Below, piece by piece: positions 28,309 to 38,154 of a stretch of DNA of 64,000 nucleotides. The notes beneath the pieces were generated by a model. The model was not told where the DNA came from. It saw nothing but the letters and a program-made list of their open reading frames with translations, and ran no database searches. Source of the stretch: Barthelona sp. PCE (taxonomy: Eukaryota > Metamonada: BaSk clade); the NCBI GenBank assembly GCA_040285745.1, contig JAUFOR010000004.1, forward strand, positions 868,001-932,000. Direction: 5' to 3'. Position numbers and translations under genes: made by a program. Numbering within the stretch: the stretch's first letter is position 1; each line of letters starts with the position of its first letter.

Positions 28309-30180
28309 ATGACGACAGAAACAAACGTAAAGGTTTGTGTCAGAGTGCGTCCTCCAATTCCAGAGGATTATAAGTCTGAATTTGAGTTTGAAAATTGTGT
28401 GGAAACAAATGAGCAAGGAACATCTCTTTCGCTCTTACAACCACCTTATCTTCGCCGAGATTTTGCATTCAACGAGGTCATAGACTCAACTAAGGATCAG
28501 GAATATACATACAACCTAGTAGCAAGTGATTTAGTCAATGATGTGCTTCAGGGATATAACGCAACACTTCTGTTGTATGGACAGACAGGTGCTGGTAAAA
28601 CGTATAGCTGTTTCGGTCCACAAAGTGATTGGCAACCCGAATTACGTAAACCTAATGATCCACCACCGTTTTCTCAAGCAGGTATCGTTCCTCGCATTGT
28701 TTTACAGATTTTCGACCATATTGATTCAAAGGAAGACACCGAATATCGAGTTAGTGTTAGCTTCTTTCAGATTCATATGGAGCAAATCAACGACCTTTTA
28801 GATACAACACGCTCAAATCTCCCTATCCGCGAGGGTAAACAGGGTATTTTTGTTGCAGGCCTGTCGCAGGCTGTCGTCTCAAATCCAGCCGATGTACTAG
28901 ATCTCATAAAGGAAGGTGTGCTCAAGCGCGCAACATCCGCAACACGAATGAACTTGACATCCTCTCGGTCACATGCAATCCTTCAGTTCCTCATCGAGCA
29001 GAGGTCGGTGTCTGAGCAAAGTGTTGTGAAAAGGGGTGTCCTAAACGTGTGCGATTTGGCAGGTTCCGAACGGGTAGATAAAGTCATGGGTGCACCAGGC
29101 ACATTTGCAATGCGGAATGCAGAGGACGTGCTTCTGAGCGAGATGAAAGTTATTAACCTTTCTTTGAGCACACTGTCAAAAGTTATTCACGCGCTAGCCG
29201 ACCGTGACCGCAGACACATTCCCTTCCGTGAGTCGAAGTTGACGCGATGCCTTCAGGACTCTCTTGGCGGAAACGCAAAAACAACTTTGGTAACATGTAT
29301 CGGTCCCTCAGTCAGTAACTTCGACGAAAGTCTTTCATCGCTGCGTTTTGCACATCGTGCAATGCAGGTTAAGATGCGCCCTGTTGTCAACGAAGAGACA
29401 GACTGGCGTATTGTCCAGAGATCCCTCCACGAGAAAGTAATGTCCTTGAACAATGAGAATAGGCAGCTTGAGGACGAAAACTCTCAGTTGAAGACAGAAC
29501 TAAATTCACTTCGCACGGTTCTTGAATGTCTCCCTGAAAATTTGAAGGCTGAGATACAGCAGTTCATTGACTCAGCTGAATTTGGCGATTACTTGGCAGG
29601 AAATTCCCCCGTAAAGAGAGAACAGGCTCCCCAACAGCCTATGAGCCCTATCGAGAGAAAGATCAACCAATATTCAGCAAAGCGGAAGTCCAGTCTTTCT
29701 GCAACCACAATACCTGTTGAGCCTGTCCCAGTGCAGCAAATGTTTACAGTGATGAGTGAAACAGATATGAGTGAACTGAAGCGACTGCGAACGCTTTTCT
29801 CCTACGATAGCTCTGAGGCGCCTTCAGTGCGTGAACTTCAACTGTTAAGACAGTTAGAGACGCAGACAAGCAAGAAGGACACCTCCCTGGGTCATAGAGT
29901 CCTTGAAAAGTTGTTGGAACTGCCTGAAATGAGAGTTTCGATAAATAATGTGAAATTTGAGACGGAGTTTAGGGATCTAACTGAGCAGATTTACTCTCTT
30001 AACAACCCTAATATACCTAATATCCCAATGAAGGTTGAGAATCTGAACACAACCAAAAACTTAGTCTCACCAGCAATGTATGCTTCACAATTAAAAAAAA
30101 GTGTTGTTGATGTTTCACATAAGCCTGAAGGTACTAAGTTGGAGTTTGAGGATGATTTTGATTTTGATTTTAGCTTGTAA
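28309..30180 (+). CDS. Kinesin motor protein
   Basis: 623 residues with an N-terminal kinesin motor (about 5-375). Nucleotide motifs are complete: P-loop GQTGAGKT (91-98), switch I SSRSH (218-222) and switch II DLAGSE (249-254); the microtubule-binding KLTRCLQDSLGG segment is also intact. A short coiled coil follows (about 385-425), then a mostly disordered tail ending in an acidic Asp/Phe repeat (FEDDFDFDFSL). The N-terminal motor predicts plus-end movement. I cannot place it in a kinesin class from sequence alone. ATG 28309 gives the usual start just ahead of VKVCVRVRPP; an in-frame ATG at 28252 would add 19 residues. The stop lies within TTGTAAAA. Confidence 0.93.
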   Translation: MTTETNVKVCVRVRPPIPEDYKSEFEFENCVETNEQGTSLSLLQPPYLRRDFAFNEVIDSTKDQEYTYNLVASDLVNDVLQGYNATLLLYGQTGAGKTYSCFGPQSDWQPELRKPNDPPPFSQAGIVPRIVLQIFDHIDSKEDTEYRVSVSFFQIHMEQINDLLDTTRSNLPIREGKQGIFVAGLSQAVVSNPADVLDLIKEGVLKRATSATRMNLTSSRSHAILQFLIEQRSVSEQSVVKRGVLNVCDLAGSERVDKVMGAPGTFAMRNAEDVLLSEMKVINLSLSTLSKVIHALADRDRRHIPFRESKLTRCLQDSLGGNAKTTLVTCIGPSVSNFDESLSSLRFAHRAMQVKMRPVVNEETDWRIVQRSLHEKVMSLNNENRQLEDENSQLKTELNSLRTVLECLPENLKAEIQQFIDSAEFGDYLAGNSPVKREQAPQQPMSPIERKINQYSAKRKSSLSATTIPVEPVPVQQMFTVMSETDMSELKRLRTLFSYDSSEAPSVRELQLLRQLETQTSKKDTSLGHRVLEKLLELPEMRVSINNVKFETEFRDLTEQIYSLNNPNIPNIPMKVENLNTTKNLVSPAMYASQLKKSVVDVSHKPEGTKLEFEDDFDFDFSL

Positions 30181-30199
30181 AACGATTTTCTACCTTATC

Positions 30200-30724
30200 A
30201 TGGAAGTAATCCATTTTTTGTGGATCTTCGCGTTGTTCTCTAGTTGTTTGGGTCGTGTAAGATTGCGTCCAGAGCATTCAAAGCAGATTCTACTTAAATA
30301 CGATGAACATTTCTGCATATCTCTGTACAATTTTCTTCCAGATACTTTTTATGAGGTAATTCTTTCATATTCTGGCGCACAGAGGAGTGTTATTCACATG
30401 TTTCTCAATGAAACGAACCATTCAGGCTTGCAAGACATTGGAAAATTGTCATTCTCCACAGACAGCAATGGAGCTATTAGTGACTGTGCAGGCTGTCAAC
30501 TGTGTGTCCTTGCCCAATTTGACACCAAAACTATGGGCGGAGCCGATGCTCCTCTGTTTTTGGAGTCCATCATCTCCTTGAATACCTTAATGGGCGAGGT
30601 GATTCCATTTTCGATGATGCCCCTCATTGTAATATTCATTGCATCTATCGGCCTTGTGATTCCATTCGCTTGTAGATGCTTTCCTAACCTCTCCGATACA
30701 GTTGAAAAAATAAAAAAAGAATGA
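30200..30724 (+). CDS. Small type I membrane protein, unrecognised
   Basis: 174 residues. An N-terminal signal peptide (HFLWIFALFSSCLG), a lumenal/extracellular domain of about 120 residues with cysteines spaced CAGCQLC, one strong membrane segment (about 132-158, PLIVIFIASIGLVIPF) and a short basic cytosolic tail ending KIKKE. A terminal KxKxx-like tail is compatible with ER retrieval. No family recognised. It starts 20 bases after the kinesin stop on the same strand and ends 7 bases before the convergent PUF6 gene's stop. Confidence 0.75.
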   Translation: MEVIHFLWIFALFSSCLGRVRLRPEHSKQILLKYDEHFCISLYNFLPDTFYEVILSYSGAQRSVIHMFLNETNHSGLQDIGKLSFSTDSNGAISDCAGCQLCVLAQFDTKTMGGADAPLFLESIISLNTLMGEVIPFSMMPLIVIFIASIGLVIPFACRCFPNLSDTVEKIKKE

Positions 30725-30731
30725 GTATATT

Positions 30732-32414
30732 TTATTCCTCGCTTTTGTTTGAATAAACGCGTTGTACTTTGCTATATTTTCCTTGTTGAGCTTTCCTCTT
30801 TCTCTGAGATATCTCAACCTCAACTTCATCTTCCATACGCTCAAGAGCCTCAGCAATACGCTTACCCTTGTTCTGTTTGTTCCTCCACTCGTTGGGGTTA
30901 TTGCGGTAGTCACCATAGCCAATCTTGCGGGCAACAATAACACCTACCCTGCTGTCAAGAATCATTGAATCATTTTCAGTCAGTTGCTTCATGGTTTGAT
31001 CCCTCTGTGCGATGTTCATACGCTCCCACACCGCCTCGAAGATGCGACTTCCCTTGCTATCGACAATGAGACCCACCATCTTTGGCTGCAGTTTGTCAAT
31101 GACGCTACGAACTACACTGTTTGGCACGGATGATTCGATCTGACATTTGAAAAACTTCTCGACTGCAAAACTCGCGTTGAAGTGCACTGCCATCCTCAGC
31201 AAATGTTCAGACTCCATGTTGGCAAAAGACTGGAATAACTCTTCAAAGTTCTTGTACTGAAACGAAAGCAATGCCTGCACAATGTAGCTACCTTTGTCAG
31301 ACGCAAGCATACGTCCCTTTTTGCGGCCTGTGGCTAGAATAGCTGATGCCATGTTGTCTCTGGCAGAGAATCTAGACCGAAAGAAGTCAGCAATCTCTTT
31401 CTGGGCGGACTTGATGCGGAACTTACCTGCAGCCTCACATACAACCTTGCACAGATCGAAACGCGCACCTCCTGATGAGTATATGCGCTCGAAGTTCGTA
31501 AGAACAGCCATAATAGTGCTCTTAATTACTTTTCTGGATTTGGCGCTTTTAAGAATAGCCTTAACTACAAAGCAACCTGCGTGGTGTGATGCAATGCCTG
31601 CGATATCAATGCGTTTGCTCACCTCAGATGAGTATCCAGCAGTGCAAAGTGCCTCCACTACAATAGATCCGCTATCATGCAAGACCAACTCATCAATATG
31701 CTCGAAGATATCGCGTAACATGACGTCTGAGTGTGTGACGCACGCGGCAATGACTTTTGATGCAGAAGGGCTCATGCAGAAAGTGAGCACACTGCGCTCA
31801 ACATCGTCATCTTCGCCACGACCACTCAAAAGTCCTTGTTGGAACTGCTTAAGCTGCTCAGGGAAGTGCTCAGCCATGATGGGGATGAGCCTCTTCACGA
31901 CATACGAAGAGTTCTGATGACTCATGAAGTAAGAAGGTCTGTCCATAATTAACTCCACCAGACTCTCGAGGAGCGATAGTGGGGCTGGCTTATATGCATT
32001 TTTGCCCAATAACCCGGTGAAAACGTCAATAATATGCTCAAGAATAGGAGAACCTGACTGATTCCTCAAAATTGCTCCAATGTCAGTCCACAACTTAACT
32101 GCCCATTGGTGAACCTGGACGGGACCTGCCTGCTTAAGCAAGCGCTGTACCCATGTAGATTGATAAGTACCTGTTGTGAGATGAACAGCTTCCTTTGCAC
32201 TAAATTCCGCAAGAACTCCTTCAATAAATTCATGCTTGGCCTCTACTGTGTCGAAAAGATCGCGGTTTTCAGCGTTTTTAGCTGATTTCTCAAGATGGCG
32301 TTTAACATCATAATCAATATTACTTCTAACGCCACTATATCTATCCCCTGACTGTGTTGGTGGTGCCCTACGTCTATTTTCAACGCGTTTTTCGGTGTAG
32401 CTTCTTCTATTCAT
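30732..32414 (-). CDS. PUM3: Pumilio-like nucleolar protein (PUF6/PUM3)
   Basis: 560 residues from ATG 32414. Successive Puf-type helical repeats run from about 70 to 500, recognisable by segments such as SPILEHII, SSYVVKRLIP, SASKVIAAC, DSGSIVVEAL, GCFVVKAIL, GSYIVQALLS and SRIFEAVWER. The divergent repeats and basic Lys/Arg-rich tail match the PUF6/PUM3 (Penguin) group rather than cytoplasmic Pumilio. The group works in nucleolar large-subunit biogenesis and binds RNA with little sequence specificity. The ATG lies 3 bases after TTAACCATTTTCAG on the minus strand, supporting this start over non-ATG codons upstream. Confidence 0.87.
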   Translation of the reverse strand: MNRRSYTEKRVENRRRAPPTQSGDRYSGVRSNIDYDVKRHLEKSAKNAENRDLFDTVEAKHEFIEGVLAEFSAKEAVHLTTGTYQSTWVQRLLKQAGPVQVHQWAVKLWTDIGAILRNQSGSPILEHIIDVFTGLLGKNAYKPAPLSLLESLVELIMDRPSYFMSHQNSSYVVKRLIPIMAEHFPEQLKQFQQGLLSGRGEDDDVERSVLTFCMSPSASKVIAACVTHSDVMLRDIFEHIDELVLHDSGSIVVEALCTAGYSSEVSKRIDIAGIASHHAGCFVVKAILKSAKSRKVIKSTIMAVLTNFERIYSSGGARFDLCKVVCEAAGKFRIKSAQKEIADFFRSRFSARDNMASAILATGRKKGRMLASDKGSYIVQALLSFQYKNFEELFQSFANMESEHLLRMAVHFNASFAVEKFFKCQIESSVPNSVVRSVIDKLQPKMVGLIVDSKGSRIFEAVWERMNIAQRDQTMKQLTENDSMILDSRVGVIVARKIGYGDYRNNPNEWRNKQNKGKRIAEALERMEDEVEVEISQRKRKAQQGKYSKVQRVYSNKSEE

Positions 32415-32417
32415 GTA

Positions 32418-32431
32418 CTGAAAATGGTTAA
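32418..32431 (-). promoter_or_regulatory. AACCATTTTCAG core promoter element
   Basis: TTAACCATTTTCAG on the minus strand ends 3 bases upstream of the PUF6/PUM3 ATG at 32414. Confidence 0.45.
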
Positions 32432-32567
32432 CAAACGAAAAACAGTTTAGACCTTGAATTTTCAAAAAAGCTCGAGTTTTAGTGCGTTTACTAATGTAAA
32501 ATTCGCTGACAACCAGTATATTCGATAGAACACCTGCTTACTCAAATTTTACCTTTATACACTGTAC

Positions 32568-34016
32568 ATGTTAGAATTAGGGCAAGATGAGGCTTATTCA
32601 ACCATTTCGCATTTGCGAAGGGATACCCATCAGTTGATAGATCTTATTGAGGATGAGAAAGTGGGTTACTCAAAATCTGTTCATTCAGTTAGCAGTTCAC
32701 GTCATCCTTTAGGGCCATTTCGGTTTCACCAACTAAAAGTACAGCGCACAAAGGTTCCCAATCGTTATGTTCCTATGGCTGCTCATCTCATTGAGGAACC
32801 ATCGACTGCACACACATTACATACAATTGCACACCGTAAACAGTGGGAACCAGACACGGAAAATGCAATGGTGTTTACACCAGGGGGTGAAAGTCAGCCG
32901 CTTATCTCAAACGTAGACTGTTCAGTTCAGTCCATCCAAAAGTACCGTCCACCCTTTCTCTTGCACATTAGCAGTGACATATTCATGGCATGCGAGCAGT
33001 CTTTGAACTATAACAAGGATGTCAAGTTTGTATACAGGGGTTTTTCGAAACGCATGAAACAGCAGCCTGAGAAAAGGAAGATTGTATATTATGGAATTGA
33101 AGCGCAGGCTGAGGATCTCACTGTTGATTCACAGGTACTGGACACATATAGGAGTGCGTACTTTAGTGAGATGTACGGTGATGATTTCCTGCAGTACATC
33201 ACCCTTCTGGTCATGACAAAGCGTAATATCATGTTGCATGGTATTGGCACGAAGGAGCCCGTGTACGATAAGATTGTGAAGAGAATCGGGAGAACGTATC
33301 CCGTCTTCATTTACTATGTGAAACACGGCGACGGTACGACACAACTAAGAGATTTCGTCTCTTACGTGGCCAACACGATCTTGGGATCTGGTAAGGGCAG
33401 CTGTTACGCTCGCCTTGCACAGGCTGCCGCTGATCACCCGGATACGACGATTGTATGCGTTGTACACAATATTGATGCGCTGAAAGACATGACAGAGGTG
33501 CACAGACTGGTGGGAGCAGGCGTTGTTATCATCTCCAACGTTACAAAGCTGACCCCCCAACCGTTCTTGTTTGACTTGGGCTTCACTTGGATTCCTTGTC
33601 CCACACCGTGCACAAACGAGGACGACGTGAGCCCGTACGTTACCCGCGAGGGGTTGAGAGTGGCCGCTCGATCAGCCGTTACTCGAGAACAGAACGTTCT
33701 TGGAAAGCTTAAGCTTGTGCTACATCAAGTGCCAGTCATTGCTCAGCGCATCTTCATTGTTATTTTGAAATGCGAGTTTCCATGGGTAGGCAAGACGACG
33801 CCGACTGTCTTGCGTTCCAAACCTGTTCATGCTGATGATATCAATGAGCAATTACTGCAAACAATGTATCTTCAGTTCCGAAGCAACAAAGTGGCGAAGC
33901 ACGTTGCGCAGTTTGTCTCACAGAACGTTTTGAGTGAGGAAAATGGATTGTACTCGACCCAATTGAAGCATATTAGTGTTATTGAACAGATCTATGATGA
34001 GTACAGTAAGGTGTAA
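32568..34016 (+). CDS. ORC2: Origin recognition complex subunit 2
   Basis: 482 residues. The C-terminal two thirds match ORC2: a degenerate AAA-like core with NIMLHGIGTKEPVYDKI (the GxGSK-type loop in place of a Walker A), TTIVCVVHNIDAL (the VHNID strand), the PFLFDLGFTWIPCPTP region (family: LWD...FNW.W..TT) and a C-terminal winged-helix stretch. The N-terminal ~170 residues are divergent and probably disordered. ORC2 helps load MCM helicase at origins and does not itself hydrolyse ATP. The stop is followed by AATAAA. RPL9 is convergent, 110 bases away. Confidence 0.83.
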   Translation: MLELGQDEAYSTISHLRRDTHQLIDLIEDEKVGYSKSVHSVSSSRHPLGPFRFHQLKVQRTKVPNRYVPMAAHLIEEPSTAHTLHTIAHRKQWEPDTENAMVFTPGGESQPLISNVDCSVQSIQKYRPPFLLHISSDIFMACEQSLNYNKDVKFVYRGFSKRMKQQPEKRKIVYYGIEAQAEDLTVDSQVLDTYRSAYFSEMYGDDFLQYITLLVMTKRNIMLHGIGTKEPVYDKIVKRIGRTYPVFIYYVKHGDGTTQLRDFVSYVANTILGSGKGSCYARLAQAAADHPDTTIVCVVHNIDALKDMTEVHRLVGAGVVIISNVTKLTPQPFLFDLGFTWIPCPTPCTNEDDVSPYVTREGLRVAARSAVTREQNVLGKLKLVLHQVPVIAQRIFIVILKCEFPWVGKTTPTVLRSKPVHADDINEQLLQTMYLQFRSNKVAKHVAQFVSQNVLSEENGLYSTQLKHISVIEQIYDEYSKV

Positions 34017-34126
34017 TGCAAAATAAAGCTAGTGTTTATTGTGCCGATTTCTTTCAGCATAGTGCCAAGGAAAAGCTACAAAAGATTGGTAAAACATTCG
34101 GAAAAATTTATTTCCAAACACGCAAC

Positions 34127-34696
34127 TTAATCCTCCATGAGTCTCTTGTTCTCGACGTAAAGACCATCAAGGAACTTACGGTTATCGAGGTGACCAACAC
34201 GACAAGAACGGCTGACAGAAGCAGCAATCTGAGAAACCTGCTCCTTGTCGATACCGCGGATGAAAATTTCGTTATCGAACTCACCCTTAGCGAACTCACA
34301 TTCCCATTCCTGAGGAATCTCAATGTGCTTGTTGATAGTATGGAGGAAACCACCAATGGTCAAATGTCTGTTGTTGTTGGTAACCTCAAGATCCATACGG
34401 AAATGGTAGTGAACAGCAAGCATCTTGTACTCATAACCGTGGGTAACACCAAGAGCGGCGGTCTCAATACGGCTAATAGCAGAACGAAGAGCAGCGAGGG
34501 TCTTCTTCTTAGCAAGGAACATGCTACCACGAAGAGTCTTGCCACCATTGACAATCTCGAGAGTGATGGGCATGTGCTTGAAATCACGAATGACAGTTCC
34601 CTTATCACCTTTAACGGTGACGATTCTGTTCTTGACAGTGATGTGAACGTTCTCAGGGATTTGGTATTCCTTCTGGGTAACAGTGGGGCGGACCAT
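34127..34696 (-). CDS. RPL9: 60S ribosomal protein L9 (uL6)
   Basis: 189 residues, full length. Two uL6 alpha/beta repeats are visible, with IVTVKGDKGTVIRDF, GVTHGYEYKMLAVHYHF and the C-terminal SVSRSCRVGHLDNRKFLDGLYV signature. uL6 lies near the sarcin-ricin loop of the large subunit. Codon use is strongly biased as in RPS15 and RPL7A. The ATG is at the family start (MVRP). About 420 bases of AT-rich DNA separate it from the divergent NAA20 gene. Confidence 0.97.
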   Translation of the reverse strand: MVRPTVTQKEYQIPENVHITVKNRIVTVKGDKGTVIRDFKHMPITLEIVNGGKTLRGSMFLAKKKTLAALRSAISRIETAALGVTHGYEYKMLAVHYHFRMDLEVTNNNRHLTIGGFLHTINKHIEIPQEWECEFAKGEFDNEIFIRGIDKEQVSQIAASVSRSCRVGHLDNRKFLDGLYVENKRLMED

Positions 34697-35116
34697 ATTA
34701 AATGTAAGAGGCTTAAATAGGTTTAGGAGGTACTAGTTTGTTAACTTTCATTCCCCGTGTCTGAAGAGAGCGATATAGATCCATTATGAAAGATAAAAAC
34801 GCAGAAACAGCAAAGATAACTATAAAAACTATTAAACCCCTCCCCTATTTATGAAACCCCTTCTCAATTATTAAGTATTCACTGTTTATGATGTTTTCTG
34901 AGTGCAACATTGGGATTTAGCGTTATTTAGGCTGATATATTGCTACATACAAAGCACCAAATAGGTAAAGAAACGCCTGCATAATGTATCATCTCATTAT
35001 ATTTTCAGCGAATGCGTATAAGTGCTACTGTATGTACTTTTTTCTTTTATTTGCACATTGAAAAACTCAAAAACCGTTTTAACTCATATCTATTTTTCCA
35101 ATTCAACTAAATCTAT
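34697..35116. other. Divergent intergenic region between RPL9 and NAA20
   Basis: 420 AT-rich bases with no supported gene. AAACCGTTTTAAC, a weak form of the promoter-like element, lies about 30 bases before the NAA20 ATG. No repeat or RNA gene seen. Confidence 0.55.
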
Positions 35117-35659
35117 ATGGCTTCAATAATCACAATCAGACGTATGACTTACGAAGATCTGCGTGTAATCGAGCACATCAATGCAGATGAGTTCACCGTA
35201 ACATTTTCTTGGACTTTCTACTCACACTATCTTAACAAATGGCCCAAATACTGCTTTGTAGCTGAAATTGGCGAAGACATCGTGGGTATCATGATTGGAA
35301 AAGCTGAAGGATCAGTCGAAGATATGGATTGGCACGGTCACATCAGTGCTGTCAGTGTTCTGAAGGAATATCGTGGTTTGGGAATCGGTAAGCTTCTTTG
35401 CCGTGAGCTTGAGAGAATCAGCGATATTGACGAGTGCTTCTTTGTTGATTTATTCGTTCGAGCTGATAATCCAGCAGTACAATGGTACGAGCGTCTAGGA
35501 TATACAATGTACCGCCGCGTCCTTGATTACTACACCGAACAGGACGGTGGTCGTAATGACGGTATTGAAATGCGTATGTCTTTGTCACGAGACCCAGAAA
35601 AAAAAACACAAGAACCTTTTGGTCGCGATGTTCGTCCTGAAGAACTCACATATAACTAG
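35117..35659 (+). CDS. NAA20: N-terminal acetyltransferase B catalytic subunit
   Basis: 180 residues, typical length. A GNAT fold with the acetyl-CoA loop RGLGIGK in motif A, preceded by GHISAVSVLKEYRG, and the NAA20 features YSHYLNKWP near the N terminus and the C-terminal EPFGRDVRPEEL segment. NatB acetylates the start Met of proteins beginning Met-Asp, Met-Glu, Met-Asn or Met-Gln; its auxiliary NAA25 is not in the window. The stop codon interlocks with the stop of the convergent PIG-V gene: the two coding regions overlap by 4 bases. Confidence 0.95.
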   Translation: MASIITIRRMTYEDLRVIEHINADEFTVTFSWTFYSHYLNKWPKYCFVAEIGEDIVGIMIGKAEGSVEDMDWHGHISAVSVLKEYRGLGIGKLLCRELERISDIDECFFVDLFVRADNPAVQWYERLGYTMYRRVLDYYTEQDGGRNDGIEMRMSLSRDPEKKTQEPFGRDVRPEELTYN

Positions 35660-37053
35660 GTCCATGGCAAGAAAGATGCAAACATGATTCCTCCAGCTAT
35701 GTTAAAAATGAGTAACCAAAGGAGGACAAGCACGGAACGCTTTTCATAAATGAAATAGGTAATTCCCCATATAAAGAGTGGGGATGCGCTACACAGAACT
35801 CGAGTGATAATTTGGACATGCGCCGTTGTAACAATGAGTGCAATGAGTGCAAAAAGATGGACCATGAACGGAAAGACAAAGATCATCGTGTTGTGATCAA
35901 TAAACACCTTTAGTTTTGTTGCCAACTTGGGAACAATCTGGAACGAACCCCCTGTTACAAAAGAAACGAGCGGGCGACATATCTTAAACATGAAATAGAC
36001 TGTTATCAAACCAATACTCACTGCAGGTAGCGCCAATGCAAAATTCGGAAGCTGCTGCCACCTGAAATACTTGAGAAATCCAACGCCCCAGTACTTGTCC
36101 TGCAGATATGAGTACCCAACACCTCGACTGTTAAGGTAGTAAAACCAACCTACTGGCAAGAGCGCGGGTAATGATGAAAAAAGAAAAGCAACCAAAACAC
36201 GTTTAGTTGGCAAACTGAATACCGTTATGTATATTATTGCAACATAACAAGAGAACCCAAAAAGAAATATTCCATTGCTACGACATAGAGATGCGACAGC
36301 TGCGACACAGTTCAAAGGAAAAAGCTTGTAAACCATGACACCAAACGAATTTTCTCTCTCAGGAGCAACGGCTTTGTAAAATTGCTGACATACAAGCAAA
36401 GTAAGGTAAAGGAAAAGCGTCTCCGAATAAACGGCAGAAAAAAATATGCTGGCTGGGTTAAAGCACATAACAATGCCTGAATAGAACCCAAAATCAATAG
36501 ACTGAAACAATGTTGCTGTCCAGCGCATCATCAAACGAACACAAACAACAAATAGTACAAAATTAACCAGGATGGCAGCGACAACAAACTCATTGCCTAT
36601 TCCAATGCTCACGCCCACGCACATCAGCAGATACCTCAGCATCTCCCGGGCAAGGCGAATGCATATCGGATACAAGGGAAAGAAACAGTGCAGATGCTCA
36701 AATACATAGCCTCGACGTGCTACCGTCATAAAATGGATACCATCCCAGTTAATAAATGAACGCAGCCTCCCATGGATGGTCTTGAAGACAAGCGAATGAC
36801 TGTGATCATACTGCAAACTATCAGTACTCAACCCAAACATAATACAGCACATAATTAACCGACTGAATATGGCAATTTTGGTAAGCTTGAGCAACTTTGA
36901 ATCAAAGTAGGTTGCAACTGTCGTTGTTGTTGATTCAACATCCTCAGCATTTTTCCCTGCACTGTTCTCAACTTTTGGACAATTTTTTAACTCGTACTGG
37001 GTCATTTGACTTGCTGGAGTCTCCTTCAACATTTTTAATAAACGAGAAAGCAT
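35656..37053 (-). CDS. PIGV: GPI mannosyltransferase 2 (PIG-V/GPI18)
   Basis: 465 residues from ATG 37053. A polytopic ER enzyme adding the second mannose to the GPI anchor core. The family motif NWDGIHFMTVA with the essential-type acidic residue (about 102-112), then EHLHCFFPLYPI, and a long run of hydrophobic segments (eight to ten) to the C terminus fit PIG-V. The presence of the gene implies that the organism makes GPI-anchored surface proteins. TTCAACCTTTTCAAA lies 7 bases upstream of this ATG, which supports it over the non-ATG codons upstream; an ATG at 37032 is a second possibility. Its stop overlaps that of NAA20. Confidence 0.9.
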   Translation of the reverse strand: MLSRLLKMLKETPASQMTQYELKNCPKVENSAGKNAEDVESTTTTVATYFDSKLLKLTKIAIFSRLIMCCIMFGLSTDSLQYDHSHSLVFKTIHGRLRSFINWDGIHFMTVARRGYVFEHLHCFFPLYPICIRLAREMLRYLLMCVGVSIGIGNEFVVAAILVNFVLFVVCVRLMMRWTATLFQSIDFGFYSGIVMCFNPASIFFSAVYSETLFLYLTLLVCQQFYKAVAPERENSFGVMVYKLFPLNCVAAVASLCRSNGIFLFGFSCYVAIIYITVFSLPTKRVLVAFLFSSLPALLPVGWFYYLNSRGVGYSYLQDKYWGVGFLKYFRWQQLPNFALALPAVSIGLITVYFMFKICRPLVSFVTGGSFQIVPKLATKLKVFIDHNTMIFVFPFMVHLFALIALIVTTAHVQIITRVLCSASPLFIWGITYFIYEKRSVLVLLWLLIFNIAGGIMFASFLPWT

Positions 37054-37060
37054 CACACAA

Positions 37061-37075
37061 TTTGAAAAGGTTGAA
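37061..37075 (-). promoter_or_regulatory. AACCTTTTC core promoter element of PIG-V
   Basis: TTCAACCTTTTCAAA on the minus strand ends 7 bases upstream of the ATG at 37053. Confidence 0.5.
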
Positions 37076-37234
37076 TATCGAGTAAACAGTGTTTTGTTGC
37101 TGACCAATCGCTTGAAGCGGTTAAATCTACCATTATAGCAAAGATAACCTGAGAATAATGTTGAGACTTGTTTTCAATTTCCTCCTTTTTTCCATTCTTT
37201 TTCCATTGTATAGTTTTGGGGTTTCAGAGTTTGA

Positions 37235-38116
37235 ATGTCAAAGAACGCAGAGTTACCATTGTCATTGAGACCTAAAACAGCATCTAAAACAACACAGAGG
37301 TTGATTAAGCAGCTCGAAAACAAACATTCGACACTTATAGACTCTGGTAATTATAGAACAGCAAAGAACGTGAAGCATGAGATCCAGCTGATTCGTGAAA
37401 ATGAACTTCACGAGATGGAACGTGAAGAACGAAGTCGTCAGCAAGTTGAACACCACCGTTTGAATGAAGCATTCCGTATGAGAAGAGAGCGCTTTGATGT
37501 TGAGTGGGTTTCAGAACACGATGCTATAAAAGAGCAGAATAGAAAGAAACTTCGAGAATTGAATGAGCAACACAGACGTGAGAAGGAATTTTTTGAACGG
37601 GAACTAACGAAAGAGTTCAGTCAGAAGAGGCCGAAGTTCAGTTCTAAATATCTGTTTATGATTAATCAAGAGAAGAAATTGGCCCAGCAAGGTTTGTTCG
37701 ACCAAGCACAGGTTGTCAACCATCGTCGAGGAATCCTCGAAGCAAAAGAGGTCGAAGAGTTTATGCGCCAAATTGAGCGATCAAAGGAACGCCGCAGACA
37801 TAAGTTAGCGGATAAGCAAAAGAAAGAACTGCAATTTTTACAGGAAAAGCTTAAGAGAGGACTCTACGACTTTGTAAGACACTTTGAAAAGAGTAGTAAG
37901 GTTCTAGACAGATTAGAAAATAACCAGAGAAAACACATGGAGCATTCTCACGTTATGGAATTCAAGGCCAAGCCGGTACCAAAAAAAGTTCTTTCATCAT
38001 CCAGTGTTCGTCATTCTGAATTGACTGCTTCAAAACTTGGTAGCCTCATGTTCTCCAAAGAAATATCATCTACAAGAACAAAACCAAAACCTGACCGATC
38101 CATGGATGAAAATTAG
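37235..38116 (+). CDS. Charged coiled-coil protein, unrecognised
   Basis: 293 residues, nearly all helical and very rich in Glu, Arg, Lys and Gln (about 40-225), with repeated patterns of the type REKEFFERE and RERRRHKLADKQKKELQ. Two similar short hairpin-like blocks, DSGNYRTAKNVKHEIQ and QGLFDQAQVVNHRRGI, look like a duplicated helix pair with the shape of small coiled-coil adaptors found in many flagellated protists. The C-terminal 60 residues are Ser/Lys-rich and disordered. Function not assigned. The stop is followed by GTGTAAAAG. Next gene begins 38 bases downstream. Confidence 0.75.
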   Translation: MSKNAELPLSLRPKTASKTTQRLIKQLENKHSTLIDSGNYRTAKNVKHEIQLIRENELHEMEREERSRQQVEHHRLNEAFRMRRERFDVEWVSEHDAIKEQNRKKLRELNEQHRREKEFFERELTKEFSQKRPKFSSKYLFMINQEKKLAQQGLFDQAQVVNHRRGILEAKEVEEFMRQIERSKERRRHKLADKQKKELQFLQEKLKRGLYDFVRHFEKSSKVLDRLENNQRKHMEHSHVMEFKAKPVPKKVLSSSSVRHSELTASKLGSLMFSKEISSTRTKPKPDRSMDEN

Positions 38117-38154
38117 TGTAAAAGTTCAACATTGTTTGTTTTTTCTCCCTTTCA